Shown here piece by piece: positions 1-6,597 of a stretch of 6,911 bases of DNA. The translations under genes and the position numbers were made by a program. Each line of letters starts with the position of its first letter. The first letter of the stretch is position 1. Origin of the DNA: Eubacteriales bacterium (lineage in GTDB: Bacteria; Bacillota_A; Clostridia; Christensenellales; Aristaeellaceae); NCBI GenBank assembly GCA_028692205.1, contig JAQUXV010000142.1, forward strand, positions 1-6,911, in the 5' to 3' direction. The notes under the pieces are model-generated. The model did not search any database. It was not told the DNA's origin and saw only the letters and a list, made by a program, of their open reading frames with translations.

Positions 1-2187
1 TTCGGCGGCGTGGGCTTTCAGCTTATGCAAAATGCCTGCGTTACCGTTTCGGCGCTCGCGCACGGTTTGGGCGCGACCCAGCAGAGCTTCGCGGGCAAGG
101 CGGCGGGCTTCTTTCTCCTCCCGGAGCACATTTGTGTCCGCGGGGACCGCGCTTGCCAACTGGCCGTTCAGCGTTTCCAGCTGGGCGCGGTACCGCTGCA
201 CGCCGTCCCGTGCCGTATCGTACTCCTGCTGTGCCGCGGCCAGCGCCGCTTCGCGCTGCCTCATGGCGGTTTCCGCCGCGGCCAGCGCGGCTTCCGCCGC
301 CGCGCGATCGGGATAGGCGAGGGCGGCACGGTCTTCCGCTGCGCGCGCGGCCAGCGAACCGGCATCCGCGCGGGCCTGCGCCGCCGATTGCCGCGCTACT
401 TCCAGCGCCGCTTCCTGCTCACGCAGAATCGCTTCCGCTTTTGGAATTCCGGCGATCAACTGCTTTGCGCGTTCCGCTTTCCGAGCCGCTTCGGCAAGCT
501 GTTTTTGTAATTCCACACGTTCCGTACGCGCTTTTTCCAGCACGGGTTCAAGCGCCTGTACACCGGCGCCGTTTAACAGCCGTTCCACAAGCGCGTCCAC
601 ATCCGCACGCGCTTTTGCCACGGCTCCGGCAAGGGCTGCCGCCTGCTCGCTTTCCTTTGCCGCTTGATTGCGGAGCGCTTCCACCGTCTCGGCAAGCAGT
701 TTCAACTGTTCGCGTGTCGGGGCTTGCTCGGACACCGCCGCGGGCGCGGGGTGCTCCCGCGAGCCGCACACGGGGCACGGTTCGCCGGTAACAAGCGTCT
801 GCGCGAGAATGCCCGCCTGCTCGTCCAGAAACCGCCGGTGTTGCAGCTGGTAGGTCTGCGAGGCTTCCGAAGCCTTATCCGCCGTAAGCCGGTAGCCGCG
901 CTGCGCGACGGACAACCGTTTTTCGGCTTCCGATAGGGAAACACATTCCTTTTGCAAACCCTCCAGCGCGGCAACCTGTTCCGCTTTCTGCTTTTCTGCC
1001 GCGGTCAGGCGTTGCGCGTCCTCCCCGGCGTCGTGCAGAGGTTCCAGCTCGCCGCGGGCCTGCGCGAGGCGCGTCTGCAGCGATTCGTAAGCCTTCAGGC
1101 TATCGGCCAGCGCCGCTTCCGCCTGCTTCGCGATCTGTTCGGCCTGTGAAACACGGGTCAGCAGCGCATCCAGCGCGAGATGCTTTTGCAGCTCCGCTCG
1201 GCAGGCGGCGGCTTCGGCTTCCAGCCGCTTCCGCTCATCCGTGCGGGCGGTTTCGGCGTCCAACGCTATTTTTAGTGTCAGCAGGTTCGGCTCGTTGGCT
1301 TTCAGCCACGCTTCGGCCTGCTCCGCCTCGGCGCGCAGGCGCGCCTGCTGCTCGGCCTGCCCCAGCGCCTCGTCCGCCGCGCTTACCAGCCTGTCTGCCG
1401 CGCGGATTTCCGCTTCAAGGCCCGCAAGGCGTTCCTCGTCGCCCCGAAGCAGCTTCTCAATCAATGCGATAGCATCCTCTGCGGAGGGCACGCTCTTTTG
1501 CAGCGGCGCGAGCTCCGAAGCGAGGGGGTCGTCTTCCGCCGCGCGCAGGCTCGCCACGCCGGCTGCCATATCGTGCTCCAGCATCCGGCATTCGTCGTCC
1601 AGCTGCAGCGCGTCCCGCTTTACCTGCTCCTGAAACGCCAGATAGGGCTTTGTGCCGAATATTTTTCGGAAGATTTTGCCGCGTGTGTCCGTATCGGCCA
1701 GCAGCAACTGCTGAAACGCGCCCTGTGCGATCATCGCGATCTGGCAAAATTGCTCCTTATCCACGCCCAGCAGCTCCGTAACGGCGCGGGTAACCTCGGT
1801 GGGTTTTACAAGCGGGGCGCGGCCGTCCGGGTAGTAGAGGGCGGCGGACGCGGCATTGGTTACGGTGCCGTCGCCACGCTTGTTCTGTCGCTCGTGCGGC
1901 AGGGTGCGGGCGACCGTATAGCGTTGCCCGCGGTGGAAAAACGTCATCTCCACCGAGCCTTTCGCATCCGGCGCGGCGTATTTGCTGTACAGCATGCCGG
2001 GCTTGCGGTTTTGCCCGCTCGGTTCGCCGTAGAGGGCAAAGGTAACGGCATCAAAAATCGTCGTTTTTCCCGCGCCCGTAACCCCGGTAATCAGGTATAA
2101 TCCGCGTTCGCCAAGCGGGGCAAGGTCCAGCACCGTTTCGCCCGCAAAAGGGCCGAAGGCCGACAGAGTAAGCTTTACGGGCCTCAT
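1..2187 (-). CDS. sbcC: Exonuclease subunit SbcC (Rad50-like ATPase), C-terminus off the left edge
   Basis: This is the SMC/Rad50-type ATPase partner of SbcD; the complex cleaves DNA hairpins and processes blocked double-strand ends in the cytoplasm. I translated the minus strand from 2187 and found the frame open for 729 residues to the window edge. Visible parts are the N-terminal ATPase lobe starting MRPVKLTLSAFGPF, a Walker A at residues 35-42 (GVTGAGKT), the Q-loop-region segment QIAMIAQGAFQQLLLA (149-164), then a long Ala/Glu/Leu-rich coiled coil. A zinc hook CPVC lies at C471-C474 (bases 766-777), followed by the returning coil. With the hook near the middle, a full protein of about 1,000 residues is expected, so the signature motif, Walker B and C-terminal lobe lie outside the window. 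The ATG overlaps the sbcD stop by 4 bases (ATGA), with GGGAGG at 2195-2200 seven bases upstream. Identification is firm. Confidence 0.96.
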   Translation of the reverse strand, partial: MRPVKLTLSAFGPFAGETVLDLAPLGERGLYLITGVTGAGKTTIFDAVTFALYGEPSGQNRKPGMLYSKYAAPDAKGSVEMTFFHRGQRYTVARTLPHERQNKRGDGTVTNAASAALYYPDGRAPLVKPTEVTRAVTELLGVDKEQFCQIAMIAQGAFQQLLLADTDTRGKIFRKIFGTKPYLAFQEQVKRDALQLDDECRMLEHDMAAGVASLRAAEDDPLASELAPLQKSVPSAEDAIALIEKLLRGDEERLAGLEAEIRAADRLVSAADEALGQAEQQARLRAEAEQAEAWLKANEPNLLTLKIALDAETARTDERKRLEAEAAACRAELQKHLALDALLTRVSQAEQIAKQAEAALADSLKAYESLQTRLAQARGELEPLHDAGEDAQRLTAAEKQKAEQVAALEGLQKECVSLSEAEKRLSVAQRGYRLTADKASEASQTYQLQHRRFLDEQAGILAQTLVTGEPCPVCGSREHPAPAAVSEQAPTREQLKLLAETVEALRNQAAKESEQAAALAGAVAKARADVDALVERLLNGAGVQALEPVLEKARTERVELQKQLAEAARKAERAKQLIAGIPKAEAILREQEAALEVARQSAAQARADAGSLAARAAEDRAALAYPDRAAAEAALAAAETAMRQREAALAAAQQEYDTARDGVQRYRAQLETLNGQLASAVPADTNVLREEKEARRLAREALLGRAQTVRERRNGNAGILHKLKAHAAE

Positions 2188-3329
2188 ACGCGTTCCTCCC
2201 ATATCTTTTCCATCAGCGCGGCGGCATAGCCTTGCTGCGCGTCGGTCATGGGACGGTTGTTTTGCAGCTCGTAAAAATCCGAAAGCAGGGAAAGCGGAGT
2301 GCGCCGTTCGGGGGCGTCCGTCAGCTCCACCAGCCGGTTGCGGCGGGTGCGCGTGTTGTCGTAATCCAATTTAAGCAAATTGGGGTAGATCACCTGCAGC
2401 TTGCTCAGCGCGTCCGGCACGTCGTCCTCGTCGGTAAGGGTAATGTGCAGATAATCATCCGTGGCGGTTCCCTCGTAGTTTTTCTTTAATACGAGGTCGT
2501 TATACGCGCCGCGCAGTTCCCGCAGCTCCCGCTTGGGGGACAGCGGAACGGCGGAAAGCCGAACGTCGCCCTTCGGCCCGAAATCGGCCAAGGTGACGCT
2601 TTTCCCATCCCGCACTTCGGAAAACGAGTATTTGAGCGGCGAGCCGCAGTAGCGCACCGTTTCCCGCCCCACGCGCTGCGCGCGGTGCAGGTGGCCAAGC
2701 GCCACATAATCGAACGCGTCAAACACCGACGCGTCCACATTGTCCAGCCCGCCGACAGGAATATCCTCCGATTCGCAGCGTTCCCCGCCGGTGAGAAACT
2801 GGTGGCACACAAGCACATTGCGTTCCGAAACATCCAGCGGCATTTGCGCAACCACGGCGCGCAGCGCGTCGGTGTAGGTGCTGATTTCCGCATCCGGCAG
2901 GGCGGCGCGAACGTGCGCGGGCTTCACAAACGGCACGGGCCAGAGGTTCACCGAGCCGTATTCATCCGTCAGGCGTACGGGGCGCACGATTGCGTTTTCT
3001 GCATCATAGGCTGGAGAGAGAAAGATATTCTTCGCCGTCAGCAGCCGGCTGCCGAAGGCGAGGCGCTCGGCGGAATCGTGATTGCCGCTGATGATGACCA
3101 CCGGCAGCTCCCTCGCCGCGAGTTGCGTCAGAAATTCGTCCAGCAGCTTAACCGCATCGGCGGAAGGGATCGGCTTATCGTATACGTCGCCCGCGATCAG
3201 CACGGCGTCCGGTTTTTGGACGTCGAGCACCGTAAGAATCTGCGCGAGAATATGCCGCTGATCGTCGATCAGCGACGCTTCGTTGAGCTTTTTACCCAGA
3301 TGCAGGTCGGAAAGATGCAAAAGCCGCAC
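2184..3329 (-). CDS. sbcD: Exonuclease subunit SbcD (Mre11-like metallophosphoesterase)
   Basis: This is the nuclease subunit of SbcCD, a Mn-dependent metallophosphoesterase with exonuclease and hairpin endonuclease activity on DNA. The 381-residue product has normal family length. All phosphoesterase motifs are present: DLHLG (D8, H10), GDVYD (47-51), GNHDS (82-86), the histidine of CHQF (H176), and GHLH (212-215). The typical TGGERCESE segment follows H176, and the C-terminal third (about 260-381) is the SbcC-interacting cap region. The start codon is GTG; it puts the first metal motif at residue 8 as usual, and GGGGAGG at 3338-3344 sits eight bases upstream. It is the first gene of the operon, served by a strong promoter at 3368-3396, and its stop overlaps the sbcC start, implying coupled translation and matched subunit amounts. 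Nothing is truncated or missing. Confidence 0.97.
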   Translation of the reverse strand: MRLLHLSDLHLGKKLNEASLIDDQRHILAQILTVLDVQKPDAVLIAGDVYDKPIPSADAVKLLDEFLTQLAARELPVVIISGNHDSAERLAFGSRLLTAKNIFLSPAYDAENAIVRPVRLTDEYGSVNLWPVPFVKPAHVRAALPDAEISTYTDALRAVVAQMPLDVSERNVLVCHQFLTGGERCESEDIPVGGLDNVDASVFDAFDYVALGHLHRAQRVGRETVRYCGSPLKYSFSEVRDGKSVTLADFGPKGDVRLSAVPLSPKRELRELRGAYNDLVLKKNYEGTATDDYLHITLTDEDDVPDALSKLQVIYPNLLKLDYDNTRTRRNRLVELTDAPERRTPLSLLSDFYELQNNRPMTDAQQGYAAALMEKIWEERV

Positions 3330-3337
3330 AGGCGCAG

Positions 3338-3344
3338 CCTCCCC
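3338..3344 (-). promoter_or_regulatory. Ribosome binding site fixing the GTG start of sbcD
   Basis: On the minus strand this reads GGGGAGG, a strong match to the 16S anti-Shine-Dalgarno, ending eight bases before the GTG at 3329-3327. It supports a non-ATG start for sbcD; no in-frame ATG gives the expected N-terminus. Confidence 0.85.
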
Positions 3345-3367
3345 TGTCAGTTTATATTCCTATCGGC

Positions 3368-3396
3368 ATTGTACGATTCGGTTTGGGAAACGTCAA
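3368..3396 (-). promoter_or_regulatory. Sigma-A-type promoter of the sbcD-sbcC operon
   Basis: On the minus strand the -35 box is TTGACG (3396-3391) and the -10 box is TACAAT (3373-3368), separated by exactly 17 bases. Each box has five of six consensus matches. Transcription would start near 3361, giving a leader of about 30 bases before the sbcD GTG. The position directly upstream of the first operon gene supports the call. No operator repeat is evident within it. It stands almost back to back with the plus-strand promoter at 3433-3461. Confidence 0.8.
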
Positions 3397-3432
3397 TACC
3401 GGCAGGGGGCGGTGCACGGATGAAAACGACGG

Positions 3433-3461
3433 TTTCCAATCCGCCGAAGCTGTGTTATACT
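3433..3461 (+). promoter_or_regulatory. Extended -10 promoter for the glycosyltransferase operon
   Basis: A -35-like TTTCCA (3433-3438, four of six matches) and a -10 TATACT (3456-3461, five of six) are 17 bases apart. The -10 is preceded by TG at the extended position (TGT-TATACT), which compensates for the weak -35. Transcription would begin at about 3468. It is divergent from the sbcDC promoter, with 36 bases between the two -35 boxes. The nearest gene downstream is the glycosyltransferase at 3735, leaving a leader of about 267 bases. Confidence 0.7.
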
Positions 3462-3467
3462 GGTGCC

Positions 3468-3734
3468 ATGAAACCGCCGATCGAGACGCGATCGCGGGCA
3501 CGGCGAGAAGGAAATCTCCGCAACGCCGAAGCGTACGGGCGGGTTTTTTTCATCCGGGGCAGGCGCAGGCGAGTTGCCGCGCAGCCACCCGAGGCGCCGC
3601 CGACGCGGAGGGAAACCCGCGGGAACCACGGCGCCGTTTTGGGCATTTCAAAGCGGAGACGGATGAAAAATCCACCGGCCGGATGCGATGAAACATTCGC
3701 GCGAAACGCGGTTTCGCGCCTTGGAGGGGCAACC
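3468..3734 (+). promoter_or_regulatory. Long, potentially structured 5' leader of the glycosyltransferase gene
   Basis: This 267-base stretch between the plus-strand promoter and the glycosyltransferase holds no gene I can support, but several pairings. An 11-bp perfect helix joins 3546-3556 to 3660-3670. Inside it are a stem-loop at 3563-3582 (4 bp, a bulged A, then 3 bp with a GAGTT loop) and a second arm made of 3593-3599 with 3629-3635 (7 bp) plus 3604-3608 with 3617-3621 (5 bp). Before it, 3478-3483 pairs with 3489-3494, and 3501-3505 pairs with 3524-3528. A T7 run at 3544-3550 follows a G-rich stretch that could pair weakly with 3524-3527, like a poor terminator, and five of its T's are reused in the 11-bp helix. 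This is compatible with an attenuator or riboswitch, but the region is GC-rich, so chance pairing is possible. No known riboswitch consensus was recognised. Confidence 0.4.
3699..3719 (+). promoter_or_regulatory. Perfect 9-bp hairpin directly before the glycosyltransferase ribosome binding site
   Basis: The arms GCGCGAAAC (3699-3707) and GTTTCGCGC (3711-3719) are perfectly complementary around a three-base GCG loop. The 3' arm ends three bases before the GGAGGGG Shine-Dalgarno (3723-3729). No T-tract follows, so it is not an intrinsic terminator. It could stabilise the mRNA, limit ribosome access, or be a DNA operator in dyad form; the sequence alone does not decide. Confidence 0.5.
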
Positions 3735-4886
3735 ATGCTGATCGGACAATTCTGCGAGACCTACCCGCCGACGCTGGACGGGGTAGGCCGCGTGATGCTC
3801 GGCTACTGCCAGGGGTTGGAGGCGCTGGGCCACGAAGCGCTGTACATCGCGCCCAACAACCCGCTGTACCCCGAACAGGTGAACTGCGAGACGCTCCTGT
3901 ACGATGGTTTCCGCATCCCCGGCGAAGCATACCGCGTGGGGTTTCCCCGATTGAGTAAAAGCTTTCGTAACGCCGTGGGCCAGATGAAGTTTGATCTGGT
4001 ACACGCTCACAGCCCTTTTTTTGCGGGGCGCGAGGCGCGGCGCATCGCCGAGCGTGACGGCGTGCCTCTGGTGGCTACGTTCCACAGCAAGTACTACGAT
4101 GATTTTTATAAGGCTACCGGCTCCAAAACGCTGGCGAAAGCCGGCGTGCGGTATGCCGTTGATTTTTACAACACCTGCGACGAGGTTTGGGCGGTAAACG
4201 GGAAAACGGCGGAGGTGCTTACCGCCTACGGTTATCGCGGCGAGATCGTCGTAATGCCCAACGGCACGGACCCCTTTACCCTGAGCGAATCGGAGCGCCG
4301 GGAAGCGGAAAAGCGTTATCCGGTTCGCAAGGATGTGCCGGTGCTCATTTTTACCGGGCAGCTGAACAAGAAAAAGAATACCGAAAGCATCCTGCGGGCT
4401 TGCGCGCTGCTGAAGGACCGGGGGATGGACTTTCAACTGGTTATGGTGGGGCGCGGGCCGGACGAACGGTTTCTGCGCGGGCTGGCCGAAGAACTGGGCA
4501 TTGGGGACAAGGTTCTGTTTACCGGCTTTTTAAGCCACCGCGCAACCCTGATGTCGCTGTATGAGCGCTCCGACCTGATGGTGTTTCCGTCGATTTACGA
4601 CAATGCCCCCATGGTGGTGCGCGAAGCGGCGGCCATGGGCACGCCCGCGCTGCTGGTGGCGGGCAGCTGTGCGGCCGAGGGCGTTACCCACGGGGAGAAC
4701 GGTTTCCTGTGCGAAAATTCGGTGGAAGCCATTGCGCAGGGCATTGTAGACGCGCTGCCGAGGGCACAGGCGGTAGGCCTGCGGGCAAAACAGACTATTC
4801 CCATCCCGTGGAACCGGCTGATGGAACAGGTGGTTGCGCGCTACCAGGCGCTGATTGAACGTAAATCCATGGGAGGCCGTGCATGA
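3735..4886 (+). CDS. GT4-family glycosyltransferase, probably glycolipid-forming
   Basis: This is a 383-residue GT-B fold, retaining glycosyltransferase of family GT4, predicted to sit at the cytoplasmic face of the membrane and transfer a sugar from a nucleotide donor. The N-terminal acceptor domain starts MLIGQFCETYPPTLDGVGR with the Gly-rich loop, then HAHSPF (90-95) and TFHSKYYDD (115-123). The C-terminal donor domain has MPNGTD (174-179), FTGQLNKKKN (206-215), VMVGRGPD (236-243) and a D-x7-E variant of the EX7E motif (D289, E297) in FPSIYDNAPMVVREAAAMG. The overall look resembles diacylglycerol or polyprenol-lipid glucosyltransferases, but donor and acceptor cannot be read from sequence. 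I chose the ATG at 3735 because GGAGGGG lies five bases upstream and it gives a standard GT4 N-terminus. An in-frame ATG at 3468 would add 89 Arg-rich residues and lacks a ribosome site. Its stop overlaps the next start (ATGA), so the two are translationally coupled. Confidence 0.9.
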   Translation: MLIGQFCETYPPTLDGVGRVMLGYCQGLEALGHEALYIAPNNPLYPEQVNCETLLYDGFRIPGEAYRVGFPRLSKSFRNAVGQMKFDLVHAHSPFFAGREARRIAERDGVPLVATFHSKYYDDFYKATGSKTLAKAGVRYAVDFYNTCDEVWAVNGKTAEVLTAYGYRGEIVVMPNGTDPFTLSESERREAEKRYPVRKDVPVLIFTGQLNKKKNTESILRACALLKDRGMDFQLVMVGRGPDERFLRGLAEELGIGDKVLFTGFLSHRATLMSLYERSDLMVFPSIYDNAPMVVREAAAMGTPALLVAGSCAAEGVTHGENGFLCENSVEAIAQGIVDALPRAQAVGLRAKQTIPIPWNRLMEQVVARYQALIERKSMGGRA

Positions 4887-5959
4887 AACGGAACTTGCTC
4901 AGCCTGCTGTTCATCGCGGCGACGCTTCTGCTGATTTTGTTTATCGCATTCAGCAACAGTGAGTTGACCGACGCGTGGAGCGCGCTTTTTACACTGGATA
5001 TCAAATGGGTGATCTGCGCGCTGTTGGGCTGGTTTGCCTATATGTTTTTCGATATGCTCAACCTGTATTACTTTCTGCATAAACAAAAAAGACCGATCTC
5101 GTTCGGCTATGCCTTCTATGTTACGCTGACGGGATTTTACTACTCCAACATCACCCCGGGCGCGAGCGGCGGGCAGCCGATGCAGGTGTATTACCTGAGC
5201 AAACGGAACGTGCCCGTGCCGATCGGCACGTCGGCGTTATCCATCAAATTCTTTGCCCAGCAGATGATGATCGTGCTGCTGACAACGTTGTTTTGGGTAT
5301 TTAACCGCGATTTTGTGGATGCGCAGCTCGGCGGTGTAAAATGGGCGATCTACATCGGGTACGCCATCAATTTCGCTTCGATTCCGCTGATTTTGCTGGT
5401 GGCGCTGCACCGGCCCATGGTGCAGGCGATTGTAACGTTCTTCATTCGTTTGGGCGGTAAAATGCACCTGTTGAAGCATGCCGATGATAAGATTATCCGC
5501 GTCAGCGCGGGGCTGGATGTATACCACGCGAGCATTCTGCGCCTGGCCAACCACCCAAGCCAGCTGATCGGGATGCTACTTCTGGCGGGGCTGAGCACCC
5601 TTGGGCTGATGTCGGTTCCCGTAAGCGTTTACCATGCCTTCCGCATGAGCGGAACGCCGTGGTACAAGCTTACGACCGTGGCGTTTTTACTGTTTATGAG
5701 CGCGAGTTATACCCCTTTGCCCGGCGCGAGCGGCGCGCAGGAGGGCGGATTTCTGGCGTTTTATGCCGGGCTGTTCACGCAGGGCACCATCGGCCTTGCG
5801 CTGCTGGTGTGGCGGTTTTTCACCTATTACCTGTTTCTGCTTGTCGGCGCGGTAATGAGCATCGTCGGCAATCTCCGCTCGCACCACCGAAATGTAAAAG
5901 AGAAAAAGAACGAGGAGAACCAGCAGGAAACGAATCCGGATTCAGCGAAAGAAAAATAA
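4883..5959 (+). CDS. UPF0104 / MprF flippase-domain (LPG_synthase_TM) integral membrane protein
   Basis: This 358-residue polytopic membrane protein belongs to the family that includes YbhN and the flippase half of MprF. Hydrophobic segments are seen at about 5-23, 41-64, 75-90, 120-140, 153-175, 226-250, 264-276 and 303-328. The two diagnostic family motifs are present: NITPGASGGQPMQ (89-101) and YTPLPGASGAQEGGF (276-290). No cytosolic lysyl- or alanyl-transferase domain is attached, so it is not a complete MprF. The last 30 residues are a charged, low-complexity tail rich in Lys, Glu, Asn and Gln. GGGAGG at 4871-4876 lies six bases before the ATG, which overlaps the glycosyltransferase stop. 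Coupling to a GT4 enzyme suggests it translocates or presents the lipid made by that enzyme (inference). Family members are also known simply as lipid-linked membrane proteins of unproven substrate. Confidence 0.9.
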   Translation: MKRNLLSLLFIAATLLLILFIAFSNSELTDAWSALFTLDIKWVICALLGWFAYMFFDMLNLYYFLHKQKRPISFGYAFYVTLTGFYYSNITPGASGGQPMQVYYLSKRNVPVPIGTSALSIKFFAQQMMIVLLTTLFWVFNRDFVDAQLGGVKWAIYIGYAINFASIPLILLVALHRPMVQAIVTFFIRLGGKMHLLKHADDKIIRVSAGLDVYHASILRLANHPSQLIGMLLLAGLSTLGLMSVPVSVYHAFRMSGTPWYKLTTVAFLLFMSASYTPLPGASGAQEGGFLAFYAGLFTQGTIGLALLVWRFFTYYLFLLVGAVMSIVGNLRSHHRNVKEKKNEENQQETNPDSAKEK

Positions 5960-6006
5960 TCTCATATCGAACGCGACGGTCATACAGGTGGTTCCCAAAC
6001 GCGATT

Positions 6007-6025
6007 CGGCGGCATAACTCCGCCG
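6007..6025 (+). repeat. Small GC-rich inverted repeat between the flippase-like gene and the secreted-protein gene
   Basis: CGGCGG (6007-6012) pairs with CCGCCG (6020-6025) around a seven-base loop. There is no T-run after it, so it is not a classical terminator; it ends five bases before the AAGGAG ribosome site at 6031-6036. It may partition expression between the two genes. I saw no convincing promoter in the 86-base gap 5960-6045, so readthrough from the upstream operon is the simplest way to transcribe the next gene. Confidence 0.4.
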
Positions 6026-6045
6026 TTCGGAAGGAGCGAAACCCT

Positions 6046-6597
6046 ATGAAAAAAAGGGCCTTCGTATTGCTCGCGCTGTCACTGATTCTTTGTGTCGCTT
6101 CCGCCTCCGCCAATACCTATTCGGTGGAGGCCTGTTATTCGATTGATTATCCGGATTCGCTGGTATTGGACAATACCTCCCATACGGATCAGAACACGGA
6201 AAACAGCCAATGGCTGTTCATGCTCTCCGGAGACGATTATCTGATCGACGCCGCCATGACGGCGGTGGAAGACTATAAAGGGTTCACACTTTCCGATGCG
6301 ACGGCGGTGGAGAAAAGCGCCTACGTCGCCGAAGTGATGGCAACCTTTGCCGACAAGAAGCCCACACTGGCGGATATTGCCGATACGGATGCGGGAATCC
6401 CCTTTTACATCTTCTTAATGACGGACAGCGACGGCCCGTACTATTATGCCGAAACCATCGTCGGCGGCACGAGCCTGGACTTCTGCTGCTATTACTATGA
6501 CGTCACTCTTTTGCCGGATACTGCGCTGCTTGCCGATTTGGAAACGGTGCTGCGTACCCTTCGGCTGACGGGCGGCAGCGATTCCGATCAGATATAA
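6046..6597 (+). CDS. Secreted acidic protein of unknown function
   Basis: I do not recognise this 183-residue protein. It begins with a clear signal peptide: MKKR, a hydrophobic core (about 5-18), and a signal peptidase I site after ASA at residue 22. The cysteine at 16 lacks a lipobox, so it is probably not a lipoprotein. The mature part of about 160 residues is strongly acidic, with many Asp/Glu and only about six Lys/Arg, and is rich in Tyr. It has a Cys-Cys pair (C147-C148) within a CCYYY run plus C30. It opens with YSIDYPDSLVL and closes with LETVLRTLRL, a pattern reminiscent of PsbP/DcrB-like small beta-alpha sandwich domains; that is a weak fold inference. AAGGAG at 6031-6036 is nine bases before the ATG. 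It lies 86 bases after the flippase-like gene on the same strand and ends before a strong terminator, so it is probably the last gene of that transcript. Confidence 0.85.
   Translation: MKKRAFVLLALSLILCVASASANTYSVEACYSIDYPDSLVLDNTSHTDQNTENSQWLFMLSGDDYLIDAAMTAVEDYKGFTLSDATAVEKSAYVAEVMATFADKKPTLADIADTDAGIPFYIFLMTDSDGPYYYAETIVGGTSLDFCCYYYDVTLLPDTALLADLETVLRTLRLTGGSDSDQI

Noticed and set aside
10..2100. Several plus-strand open frames opposite sbcC.
   Set aside because: They are GC-rich shadows of the sbcC coding strand; the minus-strand frame has the Walker A, Q-loop and zinc-hook motifs.
3604..3646. ZTP (pfl) riboswitch, from GGGAAACC and a CCG...TGGGCA-like segment.
   Set aside because: The required GTGACTGGC part and GGGAGC are absent and the gene context is not purine or folate metabolism.
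3546..3670. FMN riboswitch, from a CCGGGGCAGG opening and a CGGATGAAA closing.
   Set aside because: Only the outer bases resemble it; the conserved internal arms and the GCCGACAGT-type segment are missing, and the downstream gene is not riboflavin-related.
3383..3691. 102-codon plus-strand open frame with a TTG start across both promoters.
   Set aside because: No ribosome binding site, composition like random GC-rich translation, and it overlaps promoters and leader.
2685..3734. Very long upstream extension of the glycosyltransferase reading frame, antisense to sbcD.
   Set aside because: It is open only because the DNA is GC-rich; it overlaps a complete sbcD, and the ribosome site and family N-terminus put the start at 3735.
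3393..3736. Antisense open frames on the minus strand in the divergent region (starts at 3629 and 3736).
   Set aside because: No Shine-Dalgarno before either start, Arg/Pro-rich random-looking products, and one covers the glycosyltransferase start region.
5960..6045. Independent promoter for the secreted-protein gene.
   Set aside because: TAATCT and CATACA boxes occur but neither has a -35-like hexamer at 16-18 bases.
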